Shown one piece after another: positions 1-8,998 of a stretch of 64,000 bases of DNA; the first letter of the stretch is position 1, and every line of letters begins with the position of its first letter. The notes under the pieces are model-generated. The model was not told the DNA's origin, made no database searches, and was given only the letters and a program-made list of their open reading frames with translations. This DNA comes from Paraglaciecola psychrophila 170 (lineage in GTDB: Bacteria > Pseudomonadota > Gammaproteobacteria > Enterobacterales > Alteromonadaceae), in assembly GCF_000347635.1 (NCBI RefSeq), contig NC_020514.1:558001-622000 (forward strand). Direction: 5' to 3'. Position numbers and translations under genes: made by a program.

Positions 1-151
1 CAATCTCAAGTGTAGGTGAGTACTTACATTTTTCAATGGCCATGATCGTTTGTCGTGTTACGCCAATCAATTCTGCGAGCTCTTGCTGAGTCATTTCATC
101 AGCAAAAAAACGCAGTTCTCGAATTTTATTTTTGATGGGGAGAGTAGACAA
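1..151 (-). CDS. XRE-family HTH regulator, 5' part only (runs off the window)
   Basis: About 50 residues are visible from a TTG start at 151. They contain a helix-turn-helix with TQQELAELIGVTRQTIMAIE, the pattern of short Cro/CI-type (YozG-like) repressors of about 70 residues. The C-terminus lies outside the window. The TTG lies 1 bp after the TAA stop of the upstream membrane-protein gene, and an AGGTAG Shine-Dalgarno lies inside that gene's end. The two therefore look translationally coupled, an arrangement common for small XRE regulators paired with a membrane protein. The ligand or target is unknown. Confidence 0.75.
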   Translation of the reverse strand, partial: MSTLPIKNKIRELRFFADEMTQQELAELIGVTRQTIMAIEKCKYSPTLEI

Positions 152-152
152 A

Positions 153-619
153 TTAGTGACTACCTCTATGATAAAGTTGTGTAGAAAATCGAACTACTTC
201 AGAAAAAATGAAACTGAAAAGCAAAATATGTGCAGTTAAAAATGGGATGTTTAGCACCTTAAATTGTTCAATAAATTCCGGGCTTATTTCTAGAGAAACC
301 ATTCTTCCTAATGTTATTAACACGCCAATAACTAATACAGTGTAGCCAAAGTTGTTACCTTTATATTCGAATAATTTATCTCCTTCATCAGCACCAAGTT
401 TAGCTGCTTTACGATTACTCATCGCAAGCACTGTTTGAAATATTATTTCAACAATAATGATGAGAACAAAAGCGCGACTTGATAGTTCTATTGCTGCGGT
501 TTTAGCGACCTGTTCAGGTAGGTTACCTAAAGCTATTATATTAAAAAATAGTCACTAAAAATCAGCAGGGTGGAGATCAATGAAATCCAAATACTTTTTT
601 CCCTAAAAGACATATTCAT
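153..619 (-). pseudogene. Small polytopic membrane protein paired with the XRE regulator, frameshifted
   Basis: The intact reading starts at ATG 619 after an AAGGAGC ribosome site and gives MNMSFREKSIWISLISTLL and a first membrane segment. It leaves frame at a run of six A's (543-548 on the + strand). The downstream frame continues without a gap through NIIALGNLPEQVAKTAAIE and two or three more membrane helices to the stop at 153. One base missing from the homopolymer explains the break. The ~155-residue product would sit in the inner membrane. Its function is unknown; the adjacent XRE gene suggests a regulator/membrane pair. Sequencing error is an alternative to true inactivation. Confidence 0.6.
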
Positions 620-689
620 AAAAGTTGCTCCTTAATTATAGTTAACATTAAGTTGATAATTATATGCTTTAAGGGTGCTTTAGTTGTCT

Positions 690-1133
690 TTAAACCCCAA
701 TGTCTTCATTCCACAGCTGAGGATGTGTATCTATAAAACTTTGCATAAGGTGTATGCATTGTTGATTTTGTAACACCTCTACGGATACACCACGAGCAAT
801 TAAAAGAGCTTCGTCTCCTAAAAATGTGTAATTTTCTCCTACGATTACCTTTCCGATGCCGTATAAAATAATAGCTCCTGAACACATTGAGCAGGGTGAT
901 AAGGTAGTATAAATAACCGATTCTCGATAAGTCTGAGCAGACTGACGACCTGCATTTTCAAATGCGTCCATTTCGCCATGTAAAATTGGGCTACCGCTTT
1001 GCACTCTCCGGTTGTGACCACGGCCGATAATTTTGTTGTTATGTACGATAACTGAACCTATCGGAATCCCCCCTTCGGCTAATCCTTTTTGTGCTTCTTC
1101 GATTGCGGCTTGCATAAATTTGTCCATGAACAC
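690..1133 (-). CDS. Cytosine deaminase, yeast FCY1-like nucleoside deaminase family
   Basis: This 147-residue protein has the zinc-dependent deaminase core. HGEMDAFENAG supplies the zinc His and catalytic Glu, and TTLSPCSMCSGAII supplies the PCxxC zinc cysteines. The C-terminal stretch FIDTHPQLWNEDIG and the GENYTFLGDE loop resemble fungal cytosine deaminase (about 158 residues) more closely than TadA or CMP deaminases. The expected reaction is cytosine to uracil plus ammonia in pyrimidine salvage, in the cytoplasm. The start is ATG 1133. Guanine deaminase or another nucleobase substrate remains possible. The gene precedes a broken solute-binding gene in the same direction, with 15 bp between them. 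Confidence 0.85.
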   Translation of the reverse strand: MFMDKFMQAAIEEAQKGLAEGGIPIGSVIVHNNKIIGRGHNRRVQSGSPILHGEMDAFENAGRQSAQTYRESVIYTTLSPCSMCSGAIILYGIGKVIVGENYTFLGDEALLIARGVSVEVLQNQQCIHLMQSFIDTHPQLWNEDIGV

Positions 1134-1148
1134 TCCTTAAGTATGGCT

Positions 1149-2394
1149 TCAGTTTTTGTGTATAGCTTGTGTTGTGAATATTGTAAGCCGCACTTTTTCA
1201 AGTGCTTTTTGGGTACCTTCAATATCTAAATTGAGCAAAAATTCATCGATAATGGGCGTGGCTTTATCGGCATAGGCTTTCTTACTATCGCGGTCGAAAA
1301 ATTGGGTTATGCCTTCAGCATTAGTAAGTGTAATGTAAGCTTCTTGCACTAAGCTGGAGTTTTTTTGTTGGGCGTTTTTATGAGGTGATAACATCCCTAA
1401 ACTTATATTAAAGTTCTCTTGATTAACACTTTGTGCGGCAAATTGAATGAATAATTTGGTTAATGCCATGTGTTCGGAAGTGGTCGGTACAACTAAAACA
1501 TCAAGGGGGGCTTCTTCGTAATAAGTTAATTGGTTATTGAATATCGGAAACTTAAAATAACCAATTTTATCTATAATTTTTTCTGGAAAATTTTGAACGG
1601 CATAATTTCCTAACATCGACATCCCGATGAGACCACTAGATAATAGTGGGAGTCCCTGTTTCCATTCCAAATCCTGATGGTTTTGAATAAAGTAGTTTGC
1701 TTCACTGATATATTGGAGTTTCTTTAGGACGTTTTGTATCCTCTCATCTAAATAGGATGCCTCACCTCGCATAAGGTCTTTATGAAACTGTATACCGTTC
1801 AACCTCAGGTTTAAATAATCAAGCCATGCTGTAGCAGGCCAGTTACTCTTATTACCAATATAGATGGGTGACACATTATTTTGCTTGAGAATGTCACAAA
1901 CTTCGATAAATTCGTCCCAATTACTGGGCTCAGTTAGTCCAAATTTTAAAAATAAAGGTTTATGGCAATAGGAGCCTATTTGATAATAAAATATAAGTAA
2001 GGCATAGATTTTTTCTTCAAGTGAAATGGCATCAATAACTACTTTTTCAAACATGCCGGTCATTTCTTTTGCAGTAAATATATCGCTTATTGAAGCAACG
2101 TTGCCTTGTTCAATGTATTCAAATAAACGCTCACCTGCGTGCCAGTTCAAAATGTCATATTGATCTGATAACAACATCTGCGGAAATTTTGTTTTAAACA
2201 CTTCGCTGGTAAAAGAGGTGATAGATATCTGCGTATCTGGGTATTCGTCTTCAAACGCTCGGATTAAATTATAATAGGCCGCGCGCTGAGCACTATTTGA
2301 TATAGATGCTGCAATTTTAAGCTGTTGTTTAGCAAGAACTGGAAATATTAGAAGTCCGATTATAGTGACGATTAAAATACGAATACTTTTTCAC
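1149..2394 (-). pseudogene. ABC-type extracellular solute-binding protein (family 1), 5' frameshift
   Basis: The long open frame (2201-1149) starts inside the mature domain. In the same frame further upstream lie a hydrophobic signal sequence ending FPVLA and the mature start KQQLKIAASISNSAQ, but no start codon precedes them before a TGA. A GTG at 2394 followed by an A5 run is one frame off, so a single-base loss in that run explains the defect. Full length would be about 413 residues, normal for carbohydrate-binding periplasmic proteins of the UgpB/MalE type. No permease or ATPase genes lie beside it. It may be dead, or intact if the homopolymer is miscalled. Confidence 0.6.
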
Positions 2395-2760
2395 CTCTGG
2401 TTTTGCATAATTAAAAATAAATAGCTGAATTGAGCGATGCAAAAGATTCAAGTATCAAACATTTATTATAATTAGATATTGACCCTATGGGTACTGGGAG
2501 CGGTGCGTTTAAGTTTCGAATTTTTTTATTTTCCCATGCAAGTTGGACATGCCTCTTTGTTAATCATAAGTGTGTAGCTAAAAGATAATATTCCACCATT
2601 AAGTAATTAAAACTTCACCTAACTTTCCATTTATTATAATTAAAAATCAATAGCTTAATAGGTTTAGCTCGAAATTGGAAAAGTATAAGTCGGCTATAAG
2701 CAATGTATATCTGTCAATAAATTTTTTTGACTATAATTTAGCAAAAAAGTAGGTGCAGTT
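2395..2760. other. AT-rich intergenic region, no gene seen
   Basis: This 366-bp stretch lies between the divergent solute-binding pseudogene and the small ORF at 2761. It is AT-rich with stops in all frames. I see no attC, tRNA or convincing hairpin terminator. It presumably carries the promoters of both flanking genes. Confidence 0.5.
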
Positions 2761-2943
2761 ATGTTGTTATTTATTATTAGTAGCTTTTTTATCGTAGTCT
2801 ATATTGCTTTGAAGCGCACAGGGTGGATTAAGCCATTGCTATCAGACCTAGGTAACGTTGTATGTTTTTTTGCGGTGTTTGTTTTTATCCTCAGCACTTT
2901 TACAAAAGCCATGCATAATCACTATTTAAAAAATCAATCTTAA
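2761..2943 (+). CDS. Small membrane protein, unknown
   Basis: A 60-residue ORF with two predicted membrane helices (residues 1-17 and 30-47) joined by a short basic loop, RTGWIKP. A weak TAGGTG ribosome site precedes the ATG. Its stop lies 6 bp from the convergent stop of the SEC-C gene, so the gap is fully used, which argues modestly that the ORF is real. No family recognised. Confidence 0.45.
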   Translation: MLLFIISSFFIVVYIALKRTGWIKPLLSDLGNVVCFFAVFVFILSTFTKAMHNHYLKNQS

Positions 2944-2949
2944 GGCTAT

Positions 2950-3285
2950 TTACGTAGCACAACACTTTTTGAATTTCTTGCCACTTCCACAACTACAGGG
3001 GGCGTTGCGATTTAATGTAGGAGTCGTGGTTTGTGTTGCAGGCTTATTTAAGATTGCGTCTAGCTCCATAATATTTTCTTGTTGATTTGCATCAATTTCG
3101 ATATTTGCAATAAGTGACTTGTCTGACAGTATTGACTCGATTTCTTTTTTGCGCAGCTCTGAATTGACCACTAGTGTTAAGGGCGAATTTACAGTGCCTA
3201 ATTTCACTTTTCTGTTAGTATTATAGCCAAATCGTTGATATTTTTCTCGCACCTCAATGCGACCTTTGAAAAAAACTTTATGCAT
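2950..3285 (-). CDS. SEC-C metal-binding motif protein, PBPRA1643-like
   Basis: This 111-residue protein has an N-terminal beta-rich domain (KVFFKGRIEVREKYQRFGYN) and a C-terminal SEC-C zinc knuckle, NAPCSCGSGKKFKKCCAT, with a CxC-x8-CC zinc pattern. The layout matches the small 'SWIM/SEC-C metal-binding motif protein, PBPRA1643 family' found in Vibrio, Photobacterium and Alteromonas. It is probably a cytoplasmic zinc-binding accessory protein; no function is established. A second, unrelated SEC-C peptide is found in an integron cassette at 12839-13024. Confidence 0.8.
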   Translation of the reverse strand: MHKVFFKGRIEVREKYQRFGYNTNRKVKLGTVNSPLTLVVNSELRKKEIESILSDKSLIANIEIDANQQENIMELDAILNKPATQTTTPTLNRNAPCSCGSGKKFKKCCAT

Positions 3286-3451
3286 TATCTGATCCTAATA
3301 TAGTTAGGCACAGATCATAGCAGGATAAGTTGAAGACACTAACTTAAAGCTATCATTTTGTGGGTCTTCACGTGTCGAAATAGCCTAATTCACATTTGAT
3401 TAAGGTTTCTTCTAATAGGATACTCGTTATCCTTGTATATCCAATGGTTAC

Positions 3452-3970
3452 GTGAGCATGTTTAGAGTCATTTTTTTAAGTCTTATTTTTTTCAGCTCAT
3501 CGAGTTATGCCAACCAACCATTTGATATTTTCGTAAAGCATGAGTTTAATGCTACGGATTCTATCACTGGAGTAGGGGTAACGATGTCCATAGGTCCAAG
3601 ACATAGTTTAGTCAAAGGCGAGCTTGTCTCATCCCTCAACTATGCTGAAGTTTTAGATGACAGGGGGGGCATGCAAAATTTCCTATCGCTGGATACAGGT
3701 GTAAGGTTAGGATTTTACGGACAGGCTTTTTTCTACATTGAGGCTGGTTTTGATGCATTTGAACTTGTCGTAGATGATAATCGAGATGATAATTACTTTA
3801 ATGATGGCCAAGAAGATAATGCGATAGATGGCTATGCTGGTTTAGGGGCAGGGATCAACGCAAAAAATATCCGCATAGAAGGTTTTGTCAAAGCTCGTCA
3901 GATTGATAGTGAAACTTGGGATAGCGACAAACAAATATTTTACGGGTTACAACTTTCCTTGTCTTTTTAA
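3452..3970 (+). CDS. Outer-membrane beta-barrel-like protein, unknown
   Basis: This protein of about 170 residues has a signal peptide (FRVIFLSLIFFSSSSYA, cleaved before NQPF). Alternating amphipathic beta strands follow and the protein ends in LSLSF, with the C-terminal Phe typical of Omp85-inserted barrels. An acidic loop rich in Asp/Asn (VDDNRDDNYFNDGQEDN) near residues 108-124 could bind calcium or face outward. The GTG at 3452 and the ATG at 3458 are both possible starts; the ATG gives the better signal peptide. No family recognised and no operon partner. Confidence 0.6.
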   Translation: MSMFRVIFLSLIFFSSSSYANQPFDIFVKHEFNATDSITGVGVTMSIGPRHSLVKGELVSSLNYAEVLDDRGGMQNFLSLDTGVRLGFYGQAFFYIEAGFDAFELVVDDNRDDNYFNDGQEDNAIDGYAGLGAGINAKNIRIEGFVKARQIDSETWDSDKQIFYGLQLSLSF

Positions 3971-4103
3971 TCTTTAGGTATGTAAAAATCTAGCCACTGT
4001 CGTCGAAACTAGGTACCTATGTCTGGCAATCAAACAACTAGGCGCCCACTTTCAGTCATGCGGGGCATTCGCATTGTTAGACGACCCCCCCTTTATTGAG
4101 CCG

Positions 4104-4955
4104 TTAATAAGAATATTTGTCTAAAATATCTTGGTAAGTATTATTGTTTTTTATTTTCTCTAGTTGTGCATTAAATTCATAAAGTTGTTCTGGTGCCACA
4201 CTTTTTTGACTGAACATCACATAAGCATTTCCAGTTTGTATGGTAATACCTTGGGCAACAATGTAATTAGATAATGCTTTGCGCCTAAGTAATGAAGCCC
4301 CAACAAAACTATCCTCAAGATATCCGTCTATATCGCCATCTAGTAGTCTAGCCACATTGAGCTCACCCATAATGGCATTTAAAAAATACTGAGATGTCTC
4401 AGGGTTATCTAGATAATCTGTTACCTCTGGACCATAAACGTAGTCCCCTACTATCCCAATTTTACTGCCATTTTGAGTAAAATCAGACAGGGTTTGATAC
4501 TCGGCTCGAATATTATCGCCGTTGCGAATGTAAAGAGAAAACTCTTCCATTCGGTATGCGTCACTAAAAAATGCAAACTGCTCTCTGGCTTCGGTCTTAG
4601 ATGCTCTCAATAGTATGTCCACTTCCCCCCCTTTCAGCGCCTTTAACAAATCAACCCAAGTGCCTTGTTGAAATGTGAGTTGGCATCCTATGCCTTTAAC
4701 TACTGCTGCAACTAATTCAATATCTAAGCCTGCAACCCGATCTCCAACATCTACATATTGATACGGTTCCCATGCGTCAAATCCAAGCACAAATTGGCAG
4801 TTTTTGGCGGGTGCCTTGTTCTTTATCGATTTTATTGCTTGAGTATCAGCTTCAACAATAGGTGTTGGTAAGGCTTGGTCACTTGTCGATTCAGGTTTAC
4901 ATGCGTTAACAAGAAAAGATAAAAGTATAAGTAAAAATAGATTGCTAATTTTCAT
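4104..4955 (-). CDS. Periplasmic solute-binding lipoprotein (SBP_bac_3 type)
   Basis: This 283-residue protein begins with a lipoprotein signal (LLILLSFLVNAC, lipobox VNAC, Cys19), so it is likely membrane-anchored. The mature part has the amino-acid-binding PBPb fold: GFDAWEPYQYVDVGDRVAGLDIELV, then LLKALKGGEVDILLRASKT, then GKIGIVGDYVYGP-like hinge strands. Such domains bind polar amino acids for ABC importers or act as sensors. No permease or ATPase lies nearby, so it may be an orphan receptor or part of a distant transporter. The divergent MerR operon begins 318 bp away. Confidence 0.75.
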   Translation of the reverse strand: MKISNLFLLILLSFLVNACKPESTSDQALPTPIVEADTQAIKSIKNKAPAKNCQFVLGFDAWEPYQYVDVGDRVAGLDIELVAAVVKGIGCQLTFQQGTWVDLLKALKGGEVDILLRASKTEAREQFAFFSDAYRMEEFSLYIRNGDNIRAEYQTLSDFTQNGSKIGIVGDYVYGPEVTDYLDNPETSQYFLNAIMGELNVARLLDGDIDGYLEDSFVGASLLRRKALSNYIVAQGITIQTGNAYVMFSQKSVAPEQLYEFNAQLEKIKNNNTYQDILDKYSY

Positions 4956-5216
4956 AGTTTTTTTGCCTCTTATAAATTCCTACTAAGTGTAATTTAGTAT
5001 TTGTATTTAGCGAGTCTATCGACAAATTGTTAACATCCGCTTATCTTTAATACCGAAGCTTAGGCATCATTTGTATTTAGTAAGTGTGTGTTTTAATTCA
5101 ATGTTAGATGTGTTGCGCATATTAAGGTGAGCTACGGGCAAAGGTTCGAAGAAGATAAGCCAAGCAATAGCGTGCAGTAAAAAATACTTTATTACGCGTT
5201 TAGGTTAAATAATCGC

Positions 5217-5248
5217 TTGACCTTAGATGTTACTCTAAGGATTACTAT
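5217..5248 (+). promoter_or_regulatory. MerR-type promoter with operator dyad in a 20-bp spacer
   Basis: A TTGACC -35 (5217-5222) and TACTAT -10 (5243-5248) are separated by 20 bp. The spacer region contains a perfect 7-bp inverted repeat, CCTTAGA-N6-TCTAAGG (5221-5240). The over-long spacer and central dyad are the hallmark of promoters that MerR-family activators distort to switch on. It lies directly upstream of the merR-like gene, implying autoregulation of the merR-permease operon. Confidence 0.85.
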
Positions 5249-5273
5249 TTGAGTCAAAGATTACGGAGGTAAA

Positions 5274-5672
5274 ATGAAAATAAGTGATTTAGCAGAGCGT
5301 TCTGGTATCAGTGCGCATACATTACGTTATTACGAAAAAACAGGCTTGTTTAGTGCTTCACAACGCAACGAAAGTAACTACCGTATATATTCACAAGATG
5401 ATCTAACCACGGCTAAGTTTATAAAACGTAGTAAAGAGTGCGGTTTTAGTTTGGCCGAAACAGCTACGTTATTGGCAATTAAGCATGACAAAAGCCAGCA
5501 TGTGTGTGCTGAAGCTAAGTCGATTACCAGTACCAAAATAACCGATATCACGCAGCAAATTGCGCAGCTAAAACAGATGCAAAAGACATTACAACAGCTA
5601 GAGCAATATTGCTGTGGTGGTCAAGAAAGTGCAGAGTTTTGTTCAATCATCGCTGCCTTGGAACAAGAGTAA
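5274..5672 (+). CDS. MerR-family metal-responsive regulator, ZntR-like
   Basis: This 132-residue protein has an N-terminal winged HTH (MKISDLAERSGISAHTLRYYEKTGL), a dimerisation coiled coil around residues 80-112, and a C-terminal metal loop YCCGGQESAEFCSII. The paired Cys plus later Cys, together with the Cys in KSQHVCAEAK near residue 80, correspond to the zinc ligands of ZntR. The ZntR His in the C-terminal loop is not obvious. A GGAGG site precedes the ATG. The permease starts 5 bp after the stop, so the two form one operon driven by the long-spacer promoter. Zn is the likely inducer; Cd or Pb is possible. Confidence 0.88.
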   Translation: MKISDLAERSGISAHTLRYYEKTGLFSASQRNESNYRIYSQDDLTTAKFIKRSKECGFSLAETATLLAIKHDKSQHVCAEAKSITSTKITDITQQIAQLKQMQKTLQQLEQYCCGGQESAEFCSIIAALEQE

Positions 5673-5676
5673 CAAT

Positions 5677-6720
5677 ATGGATCTTCTCTCAAATTTTGTG
5701 TTGCTCTTTACCGAGTCTGCACCTTTTTTATTATTAGGTATGTTTATCGCTGGGATGATCAATCAATGGATCCCGCGCACATGGGTAGAAAAAACATTAG
5801 GCAGTAAAAGTTCAATACTAACTGCAGCGCTGATTGGTGCACCGCTTCCGTTGTGTTCATGCTCTGTTATTCCCGTTGCAATGGGAATAAGACGCAGTGG
5901 TGCAAGTAAAGCAAGCACCGCTAGTTTTTTGGTTGCCACACCTGAAACGGGTGTTGACTCGATTGGTATTACATATGCGTTAATGGGCCCCATAATGGCA
6001 GTGGCACGACCCATTGCAGCAATTTTTTCTGCCATAGTCGCAGGGTTATTAGTACTTTGGTTTGGCAAACAAGAGAGTGCAATTGAGCCAGAACCTGAAT
6101 CGCAAGGCAAATCACAAAGCAGTTGCTGCCATAAATCCAGTGCTGTTGCGTTTACCATTAGCGATAAAATAAAAACTGCTTTGGTGTTTGGTTATGGTCA
6201 GTTACTACGAGACTTTATGCTGTGGTTTCTGGTTGGTATTTTCTTTGCGGCTTTGGTGACTACTTTAGTGCCTGCGGGGTTCTTAACTCAATATGCTCAG
6301 GGTATCTTGGCTATGTTAGTGGTAGTGGTGATATCAATTCCTATGTATGTGTGCGCTACGGCTTCAACTCCGCTTGCTGTAGGTTTGTTGTTATCGGGCA
6401 TCACACCCGGTGCGGCTTTAGTATTTATGTTGACGGGGCCTGCTACTAACATCGCCACCTTGATGGTGATTAAAAACGAATTAGGCAAACGTGAGCTCGG
6501 TCTGTATTTACTGGCTATCATAAGTAGTGCATTGGTCTCTGGGCTGATGTTAGATTTTCTGTTTGAGAAATTTGATTGGGAAATGCAATTATCCCATGGC
6601 GAACATTCAAATATGATGGGAATATTTTATCAAGCATGTGCCTTAGTGTTAGCTGGACTGATTGTGTACCAGCTTCAAAAAATGCTGCTCCCTAAGCTAT
6701 TTAAGGCAAGTTCTATATAA
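5677..6720 (+). CDS. SO_0444-type Cu/Zn efflux permease (DUF318/ArsP-like)
   Basis: This inner-membrane protein of 347 residues has about eight to ten helices. It carries the family signature GAPLPLCSCSVIPVAMGIRRSGAS with a membrane Cys-x-Cys, and later MYVCATASTPLAVGLL and MLTGPATNIATLMV. The cytoplasmic loop SSCCHKSS near residue 150 is a probable metal-binding patch. The family exports Zn, Cu or organo-arsenicals. The start is ATG 5677; the longer frame from 5614 overlaps merR and is rejected. The ZntR-like neighbour supports divalent metal efflux. Confidence 0.85.
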   Translation: MDLLSNFVLLFTESAPFLLLGMFIAGMINQWIPRTWVEKTLGSKSSILTAALIGAPLPLCSCSVIPVAMGIRRSGASKASTASFLVATPETGVDSIGITYALMGPIMAVARPIAAIFSAIVAGLLVLWFGKQESAIEPEPESQGKSQSSCCHKSSAVAFTISDKIKTALVFGYGQLLRDFMLWFLVGIFFAALVTTLVPAGFLTQYAQGILAMLVVVVISIPMYVCATASTPLAVGLLLSGITPGAALVFMLTGPATNIATLMVIKNELGKRELGLYLLAIISSALVSGLMLDFLFEKFDWEMQLSHGEHSNMMGIFYQACALVLAGLIVYQLQKMLLPKLFKASSI

Positions 6721-6801
6721 GTTGCGACGTCCTGAAGCAATATATTTATGCCTAAAGCTAATAAAGGTAATAATTACTTACAAATAGTAAGGTCAAAATA
6801 A

Positions 6802-6830
6802 TTGCTGATGGTGTGTTGGTGGTGTATATC
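6802..6830 (+). promoter_or_regulatory. Candidate promoter of the GntR-ABC operon
   Basis: TTGCTG (6802-6807) and TATATC (6825-6830) are separated by 17 bp. The -10 overlaps the near-palindrome GTGTATATCAC (6823-6833, two mismatches), a plausible operator for the GntR/YtrA repressor encoded just downstream. Both elements are weak matches. Confidence 0.4.
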
Positions 6831-6870
6831 ACTATGGTAGCTAATCACACATTGTACTTTGGGGTAATAA

Positions 6871-7233
6871 ATGACAATTAATTGGAATGGGGATGCTCCT
6901 ATCTATATTCAGTTATACCAACAAGTAATACAGCGCATTCTGGATGGCAACATTCAAGAAGGTGAAGCTTTACCTTCGGTTAGAAAAGTTGCGGCTGAAT
7001 ATCAACTTAATCCCGTTACTATTTCTAAGGCTTATCAAATGTTACAGGATGAGCAATATGTTGAGAAACAAAGAGGAAAAGGTTTGTTTGTTAAGCCTGG
7101 AGCACCTCACCGCATATTGGAAAATGAGCGAACGTCTTTTCTGGCTAACGAGTGGCCACTGATATTGCAGAAAATCTCACGATTAAAGCTTTCAATAGAA
7201 GAATTGCCACGCACCATCAAGGGGAATAAATAA
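6871..7233 (+). CDS. GntR-family regulator, YtrA subfamily
   Basis: This 120-residue protein is a GntR winged helix (IYIQLYQQVIQRILDGNIQEGEALPSVR; VNPVTISKAYQML-like recognition helix) with only a short C-terminal dimerisation tail. That is the layout of the YtrA subfamily, which usually represses an adjacent ABC transporter operon. The stop overlaps the start of the ATPase gene by one base (TAATG), so translation is coupled. Confidence 0.9.
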   Translation: MTINWNGDAPIYIQLYQQVIQRILDGNIQEGEALPSVRKVAAEYQLNPVTISKAYQMLQDEQYVEKQRGKGLFVKPGAPHRILENERTSFLANEWPLILQKISRLKLSIEELPRTIKGNK

Positions 7234-8093
7234 TGTCAGCTATGATCTCGATTTCAGGACTACATAAGTCTTATAAAAATAAGCAGGTATTGAAGGATGT
7301 TAATTTAACCCTAGGTGCTGGACAAATCTTAGGTTTAGTGGGCCCAAATGGTGCGGGTAAAACAACCTGCTTACAGGCGTTATTAGGTCTAACCACATAT
7401 GACGGTGACATAGATGTTTTAGGATACAACCCGAGCAAAAACAGGGAGAAAATGCTGGCTGATGTCGCTTATATCGCCGATGTTGCTGTTTTACCAAAGT
7501 GGATAAAAGTCGACCAAGCTCTGACTTATATGCAAGGTGTACATCCGAACTTCAATCGACAAAAGGCTGAAGCGTTTTTATCCAAAACCAATATACCTGC
7601 AACAGCTAAAGTAAAAACCTTATCCAAAGGTATGGTGACACAATTGCACTTAGCTTTAATTTTAGCCGTTGATGCAAAAATACTGATTTTGGATGAACCT
7701 ACACTTGGCTTAGATATTTTAACCCGTCGTCAATTCTATGCACATTTATTGGAAGATTTTTATGACGCAGATAAATGCATCATAGTCACCACTCACCAAA
7801 TCGAAGAAATAGAACATATTCTGACTGACGCCGCATTTATTCGTGATGGTAAGATTGTACTAGATCAAAGCGTGGATGATATTCGCAGTCGCTTTAAATT
7901 AGTCGCAGTTGACAACGAACATCTCGAGCAAGCCAAAGCCCATAACCCACTTTTTACCAACAGCATGATGGGCATCACTAGCATGTTATTTGATAATGCC
8001 GACCCAGCTATTCTCGCTACTTTAGGTAAAGTAAGTACACCCACATTAGCTGATATTTTTGTCGGAATGATGACCAAGGAGACTATCCAATGA
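7233..8093 (+). CDS. ABC transporter ATP-binding protein
   Basis: This 286-residue ATPase has Walker A GPNGAGKTT (about residue 38), signature LSKGMVTQL, Walker B ILILDEPTLGLD and the switch His in TTHQ. The C-terminal ~80 residues form the extension typical of YtrB/EcsA/CcmA-like exporters. It pairs with the permease that starts in its last codon (ATGA overlap at 8090). With a YtrA regulator in the operon, envelope-stress, peptide or bacitracin-type export is plausible, but the substrate is unknown. Confidence 0.9.
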   Translation: MSAMISISGLHKSYKNKQVLKDVNLTLGAGQILGLVGPNGAGKTTCLQALLGLTTYDGDIDVLGYNPSKNREKMLADVAYIADVAVLPKWIKVDQALTYMQGVHPNFNRQKAEAFLSKTNIPATAKVKTLSKGMVTQLHLALILAVDAKILILDEPTLGLDILTRRQFYAHLLEDFYDADKCIIVTTHQIEEIEHILTDAAFIRDGKIVLDQSVDDIRSRFKLVAVDNEHLEQAKAHNPLFTNSMMGITSMLFDNADPAILATLGKVSTPTLADIFVGMMTKETIQ

Positions 8094-8998
8094 ACAGTTC
8101 ACAAATCATCACCAGTTTTAGAAAAGAAATATGGGAATTTAAAAAAACCTTATTTTGGGTGCCGCTCATCATCGCTGTTTTTATTATAGTTGCGCCTTTG
8201 TTTCAATTGATATTGATGGAAGATTACCAATCGGCTAAGTGGTTAGATATTGTTACCAATGTAGATAATTTAGCGAATGTTGAAGGGTTCACCCGTATAT
8301 TCCTGACTGCCATTATGGGGATGTTCGTTCCATTTATTATGGTGTCGCTGATCATACAACTTTATTATTTTACGAATTGTTTGTTTGACGAAAGACGTGA
8401 TTTATCCATTTATTTTTGGCGATCACTGCCTGTTTCAGATGTATTAAGTGTTGGCGTTAAGCTGATCACTGGGGCGTTAGTGGTACCAACGATATTTATG
8501 CTGGCAGCCACCTGTGTGGTGTTTGTTTTTCTATTATTTGCACTCATTGCTTGCTTGGTGTTGTCGATAGGGTATGACGTATCTTTGTGGGGATTATGGA
8601 GCAGTGCTGATATTATTAGCAACTTAACTTCTATATGGTTAAACTTGCTACCCTATGCATTGTGGATGTTTCCTGTCTTTGCATGGTTAATGTTAGCCTC
8701 GATGTTTGCCAACAAAGCTCCTTTTTTATGGGCCATATTACCCATAGTTGCCATAGTGCTTATTGAATCTTTTGTCGTGAAATATTTGCACCTTGATGAG
8801 GGGTTTTTCTTGAATACATTACGTGAATATTTTGCATTCGGCCAAGATTTGTTCTCCAATAACGGTGCGAATATTGATTCACCTAGGTTCGTGGTATTTT
8901 CGGCCTTGTCCTCAAAAGTCAGTATAGTTGCAACACTAATAGGAGTGGGGTTGATGTATATCACTTACTGGTTAAGAGTCAACAGAAGTCACGTTTAA
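8090..8998 (+). CDS. ABC transporter permease (ABC-2-like)
   Basis: This 302-residue integral membrane protein has about six helices: residues 20-40, 68-90, 118-150, 180-200, 210-230 and 275-295. An extracytoplasmic stretch follows helix 1. It has no signal peptide or periplasmic binding partner, as expected for an exporter. It starts with an ATGA overlap with the ATPase gene and is the last gene of the GntR-ABC operon. Confidence 0.85.
   Translation: MNSSQIITSFRKEIWEFKKTLFWVPLIIAVFIIVAPLFQLILMEDYQSAKWLDIVTNVDNLANVEGFTRIFLTAIMGMFVPFIMVSLIIQLYYFTNCLFDERRDLSIYFWRSLPVSDVLSVGVKLITGALVVPTIFMLAATCVVFVFLLFALIACLVLSIGYDVSLWGLWSSADIISNLTSIWLNLLPYALWMFPVFAWLMLASMFANKAPFLWAILPIVAIVLIESFVVKYLHLDEGFFLNTLREYFAFGQDLFSNNGANIDSPRFVVFSALSSKVSIVATLIGVGLMYITYWLRVNRSHV

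Noticed and set aside
4018..4095. GTTAGAC and a quasi-palindromic neighbourhood between the barrel protein and solute-binding genes, resembling an attC
   Set aside because: No pairing arms of typical length and no cassette structure on either side; far from the array.
5614..5676. Longer ORF start for the metal efflux permease
   Set aside because: It would overlap the merR coding sequence out of frame; ATG 5677 gives the normal family N-terminus.
5763..6521. Several ORFs in both strands within the permease gene
   Set aside because: They are shadows of the permease frame and carry no domain or ribosome site.
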